The position numbers and the translations under genes were made by a program. The notes beneath the pieces were generated by a model, which searched no databases, was not told where the DNA came from, and saw only the letters and a list, made by a program, of their open reading frames with translations. This document shows positions 12,301 through 24,300 of a stretch of 64,000 nt of DNA, one piece after another. The number at the start of each line of letters is the position of its first letter. Positions within the stretch are counted from its first letter, which is position 1. This DNA comes from Strigops habroptila (lineage: Eukaryota > Chordata > Aves > Psittaciformes > Psittacidae), in assembly GCF_004027225.2 (NCBI RefSeq), contig NC_044302.2, positions 42,158,510 through 42,222,509 of the forward strand, given 5' to 3'.

Positions 12301-15300
12301 GATTCTCCAGAAAGTGTTAATGCTTGCAGTTCAAAAGGAAAACAAGTTCTTCCTTCTGTTGAGCTTGCTTTGCTTTTGGGGCATTTTGAACTAAAAATAA
12401 AAGCTGCAAGAAAGTAAAGCGGCAGTAAAATCTTGCTTCTATCGTACAGTCAGTTTGAATTTTCAAGACTTGCTGGCTTTATTCTTTAGTGGCTTCCTTG
12501 TCAGTGGTGGGGCACTTCCGTGCAATTACGAGATGTTTGATGTTGAGATGCAGCGTGAGTTTGTGGTTGAGATGTTGTTCAGTGGAGGTGCCTTTACTGC
12601 GTTTTAAATATAGATTGAATCATGTGACTCTGAATCTGTCTTGGGAGCAAGCATAAAGATTGACAAGAAAGGGAAAAAAAAACCCAAAAAAACAACAACA
12701 ACAAAAAAAACCCAAACCAAAACCCCAAAAAAACCCCAAAACCACCAAAGACCCTCCCTGCAAGAAATCCTGACAGAGAAACTTAGCTCACTTTTGCTCA
12801 AGCTGAAACATATGTTGGGAAAAATGTTTGGAGCACTGACTGACATCTTGAGAAGTGAAACTTGGTTACTGGTGTGGATTTGAAGGGTAATCCATTTTGC
12901 GGTGAAAAGAACTCACACTTTTCTTTTCCATGTCTCCCTGTGACAGTGCTTCGGAGGAAGATGTTCTCACCATTGGTGATGCAGAGAAAAGGACAGGGCG
13001 CTTTGCAAGGATGTGCACAGCTTTTGTAGCTGGAAGCTATTTTGTATTGATAGTGTTATCCTAGATTTCAGTCCAGAAACTCAATTAGGTAGTAAATAAC
13101 TTACCGCAGAAAGTGCTAAAGCCAGTAATCCAATACCAGCCTTTGCTCTGTGTTACTGCCTTGATCTGACTTGGTGGTAAATGACAAAAGCAATAAAGAA
13201 GGTGCTCATCAATTCTTCATGGTGTGGAGTGGCTGTGACTGGTGCTCTGCAGGTTTCCTTCTTAGACAACCTTTCATCTAATATTGCTTAGACTTAATAT
13301 GTTCAGATGTTCCTCAGCCATCTTCTGGTCTAATACCCTCTGGCTCTTTCCATCCCGCACAAAATTTTTCAGTCTTCCGTATAGGTTTCCTGCGGTCTAT
13401 ATTCTTGCAGTGCTGTGCTAAGGGTATAAAAATCCTTTTCTTCTTTCTTGTAATTGTGTGGGAGATAAATACCAGACTAGTTATTTCTTTCTCATAAACA
13501 AAGGACATTGAACTCTACAGCTTTCCCCATAAAACATTTTCTAAGCACCGTATTGAGCCATTTAACACCATTTTCTTTAAAAATTGGCTAGTGTTTCAGT
13601 CAGAAGTGACCTCAGTACTTCATGGGTGGAGAAGCACATGCTTATTCCTATTTTCTGTGACGTTTGCATGCATTAGCTGTGTGCTAATGCATCCCCTAGT
13701 TCAGGTTTGGTTTCCTTTTGGGAACTAGTACATTTTGGTAACACATCTCCCTTCTCTAGAGATGGTGTGCATTCCTTCTTTATAGGTGTAGAAGTTTGTA
13801 TTAAAATGGGATGTAGCACATCCAACTCAGCAACACAATCTCTGTGTGCGATTAGTCTCTTCTCCTTCAGTTTTAGTCATAAGCAATTTTTTTGTATAGT
13901 GGTGTTACTTTGATTTCAATGCTTTACCTATAACATTAGAAGGTATCCTGGGGTTTTCCATGTGAAATAACCCCTTTAAGCAATCACTTTGCTTTGACAA
14001 TTGCTTTTTAACAATGTACACATTATGTACAATGGGTCAAGATGTAGATGCTAATCTTGAGGTGAGGTCTCCTGCTTATAGTGCCATGGAGGGTGACATG
14101 CAAAGGCTTTGAGTTTTCATTCTCCTCTTGGCAGTTTGTAGTGAATGTTTCTGCTGATTTCCACACCCCACCCCACCCCCAAACTCTAAGTCTAGGGATA
14201 AGGAATTTTGCTGTGTTGTTTCCAGTGGGTTCCCCCTGGGCAGGGTCCTTGTTGCTTGTCTGGTTTCTCCTCTTTGATTACTATAATTTGTCCATAATGT
14301 TGTTTTTCTGCTTAGTATCCTGTAGAAACCTGGTTCTCATCCTGATTTTGCAGTTCTTTTCTTAGATGGCAGCTTTGAATTATCTTTGAATCAGGCTGTC
14401 CCTGGATGAACTTTGCTTTTTGGTTATGTCACTAGTTTCTTCCAGAGTTATTTCTGACACCACATTTCATCAGCTCAAACTGTCTTGCTTCTAGGCTAAA
14501 TGTTGTTCTTTTGGCCCATCCTGATCTGGCTCAGGAAAATCCCTTTAGCGAAACTGCTTTTGCAATACCTATTGAAAACAGGTGACTAAGTTACATTAAT
14601 GTATTTAATTTAACTCTGCTCCAGTGGGGAAAGAACAGGAGGTATGTATACCATATCGGCCTTCCTAAAGGATAAAATAATATGTGCTGATCACCTCCTG
14701 TTTTGTTTTTGTTTGTTTGTTTTATTGTTTGTTTATTTGTTGTGGGGGTTTTGTTTGGGTTTTTTGGTGGTGGTTTTTTTTTTGTTTGGTTGGGTTTTTG
14801 GTTGGTTGTTTGGGGTTTTTTGGTTGGTTTGTTAGGAAGTGCTCCTGAGCAGAGAGCAAAACCTGACATTTGTGTATCACAGTGTGTTTAGGAACTCAGT
14901 GGAAGTGTAGGTGGTTTTTTTTCTAAAATGCACCACTACAGTATTCTTCCTTTTAAACCACATTGTTACCTACTGTTGTCTCACTTGTATTAGACTGTTA
15001 TTTACTAGAGTAAAGTCAACCCAGTATTTCACTTCCTGATTTTATATAAATATTTTTACTCACTTGGCTCTGGAAGAACATGGGTGTGTGCGTGTGTCTA
15101 TACATGTTCTTGCATATATAGTCACATATATATACATGCATGTGAAAACACATGCATTTGTATTTTTATGTATGTTTGCTGTTTTTTTCCTGTTTAAAAT
15201 TGAATATGACTGATTTACTTGGAAGTATTGGGATTACAAATGTAATCTATTGCTTCTATCGCTCAACTGCTTGGCTTTGTTTTTAAATAGCACTTGTATG

Positions 15301-18300
15301 ATATAAATGTCATAGAATCAACTAGGTTGGAAAAGACTTTTAAGATCATCAGTTCCAACCGTTACCCCAGCACTGCCAAGTCCACCACTAAACCATGTCA
15401 CTGAGGGCCTCATCTACACGGTTTTTGAACGCTTCCAGGGACAGTGACTCCACCACTGCCGTGGGCAGCCTGTTCCAATGCCTGATCACCCTCTCTGTGA
15501 AGAAATGTTTCCCAATATCCAATCTAAACCTCCCATGGTGCAGCTTGAGGCTGCTACCTTTTGTCCTGTCACTTGTTACTGGGGAGAAGAGACCGACCTC
15601 ACCTCACTACAACCTCCTTTCAGGCAGTTGTAGAGAGCGATAAGGTCCCTCCTGACCCTTCTCTTCTCCAGACTAAATAACCCCAGTTCCCTCAGCTGTT
15701 CCTCGTCAGACTTGAGCCCCAGGCCCTTCAGCAGCTTTGTTGCCCTTCTCTGGATCTGCTCCAGCATACGACTTGCTATGTAAAAATAATGTTAAGATCT
15801 AAAGCAACTACTAGTGAGAATAAAAATTACTGTATTTGACCACAATTTCATCTGTCCCTGGAGATTTTGCATACAGAGGGGACTGCTAGAGACATTCTTA
15901 ATACTTTGCTAAACACATGTGTTTGAGAGAAACTAAATGATTTGAACTTGAGGTGTTAAAATAGAACAGTGTCTTGTCATGCAGAGTAGTGTTAGATTAC
16001 AGTGGTTAGGAAATAGAACTTCCAGTTTAAGTGCAAGAATATGTAGCAATAAAAAAAAAAAAATCTCTGTTCCTCATTGCATTGCTTTCTCCTCAGCAGA
16101 ATATGTCACATTTTAATGTCTTGTTTTGTTATGATGTAATTCAGGAAATGAGTCTGTACTTTTTTTGCAGTACTTTCTCTGCAGCACGTGCAGATAAGAA
16201 CTGGTACACCTTGTTAACCAGTGAGCGTAGGAATACTGCACCAGCCAGTTTCTTCAGTGTTTCAAACAAAAATACTTCCTCAGTGCTGAAATCATTGCAT
16301 GGTTCAGAGCTTCAAAAGAAGGCAGAAGAATACAAGGAAATTGCTAAGATTCCTCTAAACATGAAGGGGGCATGAAGGAAGGATCTGAACATAAAGTAAA
16401 AAGGGTGGTCCTGTTTGAGGCTGTGGATGCTCTCTTTCAGAACAAAAAATGCTTTTTGTGAGATGAAAAATTTTCATCAGAATGTAGTTAGGATGCCAGA
16501 GTCAATTATAAATCACAACACATACAAATTTGCATGGGAAACTGATCAGGAGTAGCAGTCCTGTAATGTATCTACTATTGAAAGCAGCCATTAGACTTGA
16601 AACAAGGTGTGGGCTGAGTGGCATGACCTAGGAAAAACTGCTTCTTCACATTAAACCTTTTCTCAAAAGAGTGTTGATACGGAAGACTGGAAAAGCTATC
16701 AAACTTCTTAGATATTCACAAATATTTAGAGAATTTAAACCTCTCAAGGCACTTCCACAAGTTGATGCACGAATTTTGGGTAGCTGCAGATGCCATCAGT
16801 TATATTGGTGGCATAGTACCGCTCTGGGACATTTGTGCCATGAGATGTGAGCAGTGTGTCTGTATTCACTGTGGGAGAGTTGTCATTGGTGGTAATAGTG
16901 GTCCTTCCAAAAAGTAGTCCCAAAACCTAGAAGGGGTTGAAACTTGAGGAAAATAATGTTTGCAATTATATTTGATGCTTCAACCCTCTGTCTAGGTGCT
17001 GAGGAAACTTAACTCTGCAAATAGAAGATGCTGAGTGAAAAACTGAGTGTATGACTGAAAATGAGGTGGTGCAAAAGAAGAGGTGTAACCTTAAAAGCAA
17101 GTGAAAAGATTCCTGTTTTGGTTTCTGTGCCATTGACTTGGATGCCTGTGGTTTCTCTTGTGAAGAAGAGAAGTTAACCAGTGCCGCATATTCCGAAGAG
17201 CAGCTGGGGATATTAGACCTCTCTAGCTGAATGCTTTTTTGGAAATAGGCTGAAGTAGAAGGTAAAAATACTGTAATGTTTTAAATACCCTTCAAAACAG
17301 CTGAGTCTAGTCATGTCTGTTCTGGTTTGACCCCACTTATTCTGTTCTTCTTGTGTTCTCTTTGTTCCAAATAACTGCTGTCTGACAAGTGCCTTGAGAT
17401 TTCTTGAAGCTATTGTATTTTCATTCAAGCACTTCTTCTTCAGGAGGAACAAATAGATAACTAAAAATTAAATCCTCGTCACGTTCCTTTTCACAAGTCT
17501 GGAAAGATAATAGAGGTATATTACACTTACTCAGTACTTTCGCTTAGTGTAACTATTTTTCTAAATATGGTCCCATGGGAAGCCTTAAGAACCTTTCCGT
17601 GTGCTGTGGTAAGTATGGAATCATAGAATGGTTAGGGTTGGAAAGGACCTTAAAGATCACCCAGTTTCAACCACGTTGCTGTGGGCAGGGACACATCCCA
17701 CTAGACCAGGATGCTTAAAGCCCCGTCCAGCCTGGCCTTGAACACTGCCAGGGATGGAGTATTCACAATTTCCTTGGGCAGCCTATTCCAGTCTCTGCTA
17801 CTGCCTCATCATTCTCACAGTAAAGAACTTCTTCCTTATATCTAACCTAAATCTCACTTGTTTAAGTTTGAACCCATTACCGCTTGTCCTATCACTACAG
17901 TCCCTGATGAAGAGTCTGGTGTCTCTGGCATCCTTGTAGGCCCCCTTCAGATATTGGAAGGCTCCCCTGAGCCTTCTCTTCTCCAGACTGAACAGTCCCA
18001 ATTTTAGACTAGCTCCAACAGCTCCATGTCGTTCTTATGTTGAGGACACCAGAACTGCACACAGTACTCCAAGTGAGGTCTCATGAGAGCAGAGTAGAGG
18101 GGAGGATCACCTCCTTTGACCTGCTGGTCATGCATCTTTTGATGCAGCCCAGGATACGGTTGGCTTTTTGGGCTGCGAGCACACACTGAAGCTGGCTCAT
18201 GTTCAGTTTCTCGTCAACCAACAACCCCAAGTCCTTTTCTGCAGGGCTGCTCTGAACCTCTTCTCTGCCCAACCTGTAGCTGTGCCTGGGATTGCCCTGA

Positions 18301-21300
18301 CCCAGGTGTAGGACCTTGCCCTTGGCTTGGTTGAACTTCATGAGGTTGGCACTGGCCCACCTCTCAAGCGTGTCAAGGTCCCTCTGGATGGCATCCCTTC
18401 CCTCCAGCCTGTCAACCGAACCACACAGCTTGGTGTCGTCAGCAAACTTGCTGAGGACGCACTCAATCATAGAATCATAGAATAGAATCATAGTAAGGGT
18501 TGGAAAGGACCTTAAGATCATCTAGTTCCAACCCCCCTGCCATGGGCAGGGACACCTTGCCCTAAACCACGTGGTTCAAGGCTCTGTCCAACCTGGCCTT
18601 GAACACCGCCAGGGATGGAGCATCCACAACCTCCCTGGGCAACCCATTCCAATGCTTCACCACCCACACTGTAAAGAACTTCTTCCTTATGTCTAATCTA
18701 AACTTCCCCTGTTTAAGTTTGAAGCCATTACCCCTTGTTCTACCACTATAGTCCCTAAGGAAGAGTCCCTCCCCAGCATCCTTGTAGACCCCCTTCAGAT
18801 ACTGGAAGGCTGCTATGAGGTCACCACGCAGCCTTCTCTTCTCCAGGCTGAACAGCCCCAACTCTCTCAGCCTGTCTTCATACGGGAGGTGCTCCAGCCC
18901 TCTTATCATCCTCGTGGCCCTCCTCTGGAGTCGCTCCAACAGCTCCATGTCCTTTTTATGTTGAGGACACCAGAACTGTACACAGTACTCCAAGTGAGGT
19001 CTCACGAGAGCAGAGTAGAGGGGCAGGATCACCTCCTTTGACCTGCTGGTCACACTTCTTTTGATGCAGCCCAGGATACGGTTGGCTTTCTGGGCTGCAA
19101 GCGCACACTGCCGGCTCATGTTAAGCTTCTCGTCAACCAACACCCCGAAGTCCTTTTCTGCAGGGCTGCTCTGAATCTCTTCTCCACCCAGCCTGCCATC
19201 AGTTCCGTGGCTCCATCATAGAAGGCCACCAAATTGGTCAGGCAGGATTTCCCCTCAGTGAAGCCATCTTGGCTGTCACCAACCACCTCGTTGTTTTTCA
19301 TGTGCCTTAGCATGTTTTCCAGGAGAAGCTGTTCCAGGATTTTTCCAGGCACAGAGGTGAGACTGACTGGTCTGTAGTTCCCCGACTCTTCCATTTTCCC
19401 CTTCTTGAAAGTGGGGGTTATATTTCCCTTTTTCCAGTTGTTGGGAACTTCCCCTGGCTGCCATGATCTTTCAAATATGATGGGTAATTTGTTCGTATAA
19501 ATTAATAACTGATTATGTTACATAATAAGTTAAGAGCACGAGCTACGAGAACTTGCCCTGCCAGTCTGATTGATTAAAACAAAACACACGAAACAACATC
19601 AAGACAAATAAAAAAAAAAACCTTGTGAACATTCAGTCCCTCTTTAGGACCGATTTGTTTTCTCATGGGTAGACTGAATTTTACTGTGTTGTGGGCAGAG
19701 CTGCTGCACCTCTGAAGTTCTCATGTACACATAAGTGGTGTATGTGATGACACTGCAAGCTTCTGTTTTCCAGGTAGATGTAAACTTTCAGCTTCTGTGA
19801 ATTATATATGGTATAACTCATGTGAAAGACCCTGTTCCTGAAGTTCAAGGTAAGTATAGTCCTGAGTCTCATCAATGTCTCAAGCTTACGCGGTGGAATT
19901 GAAATACTCACCCTTTCTAAACAGGAATCCTATAATGTTTGAAATTCATAATAAAATTAAGAATGGTGATTTAAGAAAAAGTGTATCACAAGATATTAGC
20001 ACCTTCAGTTTGCTAGCCTTTCTGGAAATAGTGCCTTGCGAGTGTTTTACTTTCCTCTGATTCATCACTGTATGAATCATTTGCGTTTGGTTTCCTGACC
20101 ATGTCAATACCCTCATAGCAACCACATTGAAGAAAATACTGAGTGCACTTATCCAGCTGGCACAGGACCCTGTTACTTTGCTTGTTGCCTCCTTCCCTTC
20201 CCCCCATCCCTCTCTTTCCAGCTCTGTTTTTCACTCAAATTCTATAGTTTTGTACAGTTCTGTCTGTGATGCAGCTTGGAAATGAAGCTCTATAGGAATG
20301 AGAGATAGAAGTTGCCATGGCAACTGGGGTATTTTGGTTTTTTGTTTGTTTTGGTGGTTTTTTTCCCCTTCACTTGTTTTATTTTGTGGCCATAGAAAAT
20401 GTGGAAATGCCCTCGATAATGCTGAGATTACCCAAGTTAAAAGAGCAAGAATACTTACCTTGAGATTACACATACTAATAACTTGCCCTACGTTTTAATT
20501 GTACTCAGTGTTTCTTTTGAAATTAAAACTGTGCTGTGGAGGTATGTGGGTGCTATTGTAGCTAAGCTTAGCAGTGGTTTTTATTCTAGTCTCCTCAAGA
20601 TTTTTATTACACTTTTATATTCTGTGTTCAGCTTTTAAGAGACAAAGTGGAAAGAAGTGTACCTCCAAGGGATTCCAACCCTCCTGCTTACTGGTTACAT
20701 AACTGAGTGGAGGAGGTTGGTTTTATGTAAAATACTGCCTGTTCCTCCTTTCTTGGTCCATTCAAGGACTTAGCGTGTTTTGGAGGGAATTCTTGTGGTT
20801 TTACCCCCCTAAAGCATGCATGCACGTGGTGTACGTTGTGTGCCCCTGGGGCAGGACTATATCAGAGCTGCTCTGAATGCTGTAGTGTTGAGAATGTCTC
20901 CAAATCTTTGAGTATTGTGAAGGATTCCAGGGAACTGTGTCAGCATCAAATTTTTCTGCCAAAATGCCATTGTGGCTTATGAAGTCCTACCATTCATTAA
21001 ATTCTGCTATGGCCCGTCCTGTTTATTTAAGTGTAACTCAGATTCTTTTTCAAAACTGAAGATATGCTGTGGTTATTTCCCTTTTATAAGTGGGGAGGCA
21101 TTTTGGCTTGAATATAGTTAAATTGCAGAAGTGTTAACAGGACTGATTTTTGCAGGAGACATCTGTGTTGTCCACCTGGGTTTTCAGAAACTAGTTACTG
21201 AAGTATGACATTGACATTGTGCTTGTGAAGTTATATGCATTACCCTGGGAAACTAGTGATAGTGATGCAGAAGGCCACATATATGAGGGCTGGAAGCCTG

Positions 21301-24300
21301 CAGTGTTTGTGTGGGTTGCATAAGCATGATAAAGTTTTAGTTTCAAGCATGCTTGCAGTAAATATTAAATTGTTTTGGTGGATTTTTCCTTGAAATTGAG
21401 GGCTGTATCAGACTGCCTTGTGGTTTTTGTTGTGTTATTCTGTTCTGAATACTGTAAGCTATAGCTCTTTGTTTTGACCAGTCGCTGTGAATCAGCTGGA
21501 GAGTGCTGATAAACAATTGACAAAGTTACCCTTTGTAAAGCATCGCCCTGAAAGCAGTGGATTGGAGAAGCTGCTGCAGACAACAGCTGCAGGGACTTAA
21601 GTACCATGTCTTTAGCATTCATGACACTGGTGTACATGTCCTGCTGCAGTAGGTGGTTCTGTGGTCCATCTGGGTCTTTGTCGTGGTTTGAGCCCAGCCG
21701 GTAACTCGGAACTACACAGCCGCTCGCTCACTCCCCGCCTTCTTCCTCCCCCCGCTCCCGGAGGGATGGGGAGGAGAATCGGAAGAATGTAACTCCCACG
21801 GGTTGAGATAAGAGCAATCCCGCAACTAAGGTATAATACAAAACCACTACTGCTACCGCCAATGATAATAATGATTAGTGAAATAACAAGGGGAGAGGAT
21901 ACAATTGCTCACCACCCGCCGACCGATACCCAGCCCGACCCGAGCAGTGATCTGGACCTTCCGGGTAACTCCCCCCGGTTTATATACTGGGCATGACGTG
22001 TTGTGGTATGGAATACCCCTTTGGCTAGTTTGGGTCAGGTGTCCTGTCTCTGTTTCTTCCCGGCTTCCCCTCCTCCCTGGCAAAGCATGAGACTGAGAAA
22101 GTCCTTCGTTGGAATAAACATTACTTAGCAACAACTGAAAACATCGGTGTTATCAGCGTTGTTCCCAGGCTGAAAGTTAAAAAACACAGCACTGCACCAG
22201 CTACTAAGAAGGAGAAAAATCACTGCTATAGCTGAACCCAGGACAGTATCCACCCCTTATTCCATACCATTCACGTCATGCTCAGATCCCACATCTCTCA
22301 ACACACCATCGCCCCTGTCCCATATATACACATATATATACACCCACACCCACACACAGAGAAAGATATCATTCCCTAGTCCATGGACCAATCCCTGTAA
22401 AATTGCTGAACTCATCCAGTCCATGATGTCAGGCTCCATCTCTTGTAATAGTCTTTCAGGGCAGGAGGGACGGTGTGTAGTGTTGGGTTGTTGCCTGCTG
22501 ATAATACCACCGAACTCGTCTGGTCACTGCTGAGCTCGTCTGGTTTCCGCAAAATTCATTCTTTGTTGAGGTGATGATCGGAGGGAAGTCAGGGTCAATT
22601 GCTGATGACCTGAAGATATCTAGCTGGTGGGCTATAAAAGTGTTATAGAGCAGGCAACAGCGTACAATTGAGTTCATTGGCTGTTTTCCCCCAAAATCAA
22701 ATCCCCTTGAGGTACACATCGGACTTCCCCATCTTCCCGCATTACCCACCAAGTATATCCAGGTCCCTGCGTAAAAGCAACCCCACGAGTGGGTTTGCCT
22801 TTACCTGAAGCAGGAATAACCCAGACTGTCTTCCCCAACAAATTCTTTATGTGCACCACAGGAACTTTATCCCCCTCTACAGTACGTAAAAGTTCTGATT
22901 GGGCTGGGCCAGCCCTGTTGGCAGATCCCCTAGTGTTGACCAACCAGGTGGCTTTTGGTAAATGTGTATCCCAGTGTTTGAAAGTCCCACCACCCATTGC
23001 TCTCAGTGTAGTTTTTAACAGCCCATTGTACCGTTCGATTTTCCCAGAGGCTGGTGCATGGTAGGGGATGTGATATACCCACTCAATGCCATGCTCTTTG
23101 GCCCAAGTGTCTATAAGGTTGTTCTGGAAATGAGTCCCATTGTCTGACTCAGTTCTCTCTGGGGTGCCGTGTCACCACAAAACTTGTTTCTTAAGGCCCA
23201 AAATAGTGTTTCGGGCAGTGGCGTGGGACACAGCGTATGTTTCCAGCCAGCCGGTGGTTGCTTCCACCATGGTAAGCACATAGCGCTTGCCCTGGCGGGT
23301 TGGTGGGAGTGTGATATAGTCAATCTGCCAGGCCTCCCCATACTTGTACTTCAGCCATCGTCCTCCATACCAGAGAGGCTTTAACCGTTTGGCTTGCTTA
23401 ATTGCAGCACATGTTTCACATTCGTGAATAACCTGGGCAGTAGTGTCCATTGTTAAGTCCACTCCTCGATCACGAGCCCATCTATATGTTGCATCTCTGC
23501 CTTGATGGCCTGAGGTGTCATGGGCCCACCGGGCTAAAAATAATTCACCCTTATGTTGCCAATCTAAGTCCATCTGAGCCACTTCAATCTTAGCAGCTTT
23601 ATCCACTTGCTGGTTATTCTGGTGTTCCTCAGTGGCCCGACTCTTGGGTACATGAGCATCTACGTGGCGTACCTTCACCACCAGGTTCTGCACCCGAGCA
23701 GCGATATCTTGCCACAATGCAGCAGCCCAGATGGGTTTACTTCTGCGTTGCCAGTTGCTCTGCTTCCATTGCTGCAACCACCCCCACAGGGCATTTGCCA
23801 CCATCCATGAGTCAGAATAAAGTACTGGCCATTTTTCTCATTCAGTAATGTCCAAGGCCAGCTGGATGGCTTTCAGCTCTGCAAACTGACTCGATTCACC
23901 CTCTCCTTCAGCAGTTTCTGCAACTTGTCGCAGGGGACTCCACACAGCTGCCTTCCATCTCCGATGCTTTCCCACAATACGGCAGGACCCATCAGTAAAC
24001 AAGGCATATTGCTTTTCACTCTCTGACAGTTCATTATATGGTGGGGCCTCTTCAGCACGTGTCACCTCCTCTTCTGGTGACATCCCAAAATCTTTGCCCT
24101 CTGGCCAGTCCATGATGACTTCTAGAATTCCTGGACGACTGGGATTTCCTATTCGAGCTCGTTGTGTAATTAGTGCGGCCCACTTACTCCATGTAGCATC
24201 AGTTGTATGATGTGTAGAGGAGACCCTGCCTTTGAACATCTAGCCCAGCACAGGCAACCGGGGTGCCAGGAGGAGCTGCGCTTCAGTTCCAGTCACTTCT

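Noticed and set aside
12604..12883. Lys/Pro-rich and mirrored hydrophobic ORFs
   Set aside because: Composition artefact of the A/C tract.
14591..14891. Hydrophobic ORFs over the G/T tract as small membrane proteins
   Set aside because: They are translations of a two-letter low-complexity sequence.
17617..19482. The young CR1 nested inside the older CR1
   Set aside because: No continuation of the older copy is found beyond 19482, so adjacent head-to-tail insertions fit better than nesting.
22257..22439. Small minus-strand ORF after pol as an env remnant
   Set aside because: It crosses a TA/CA microsatellite and has no envelope features.
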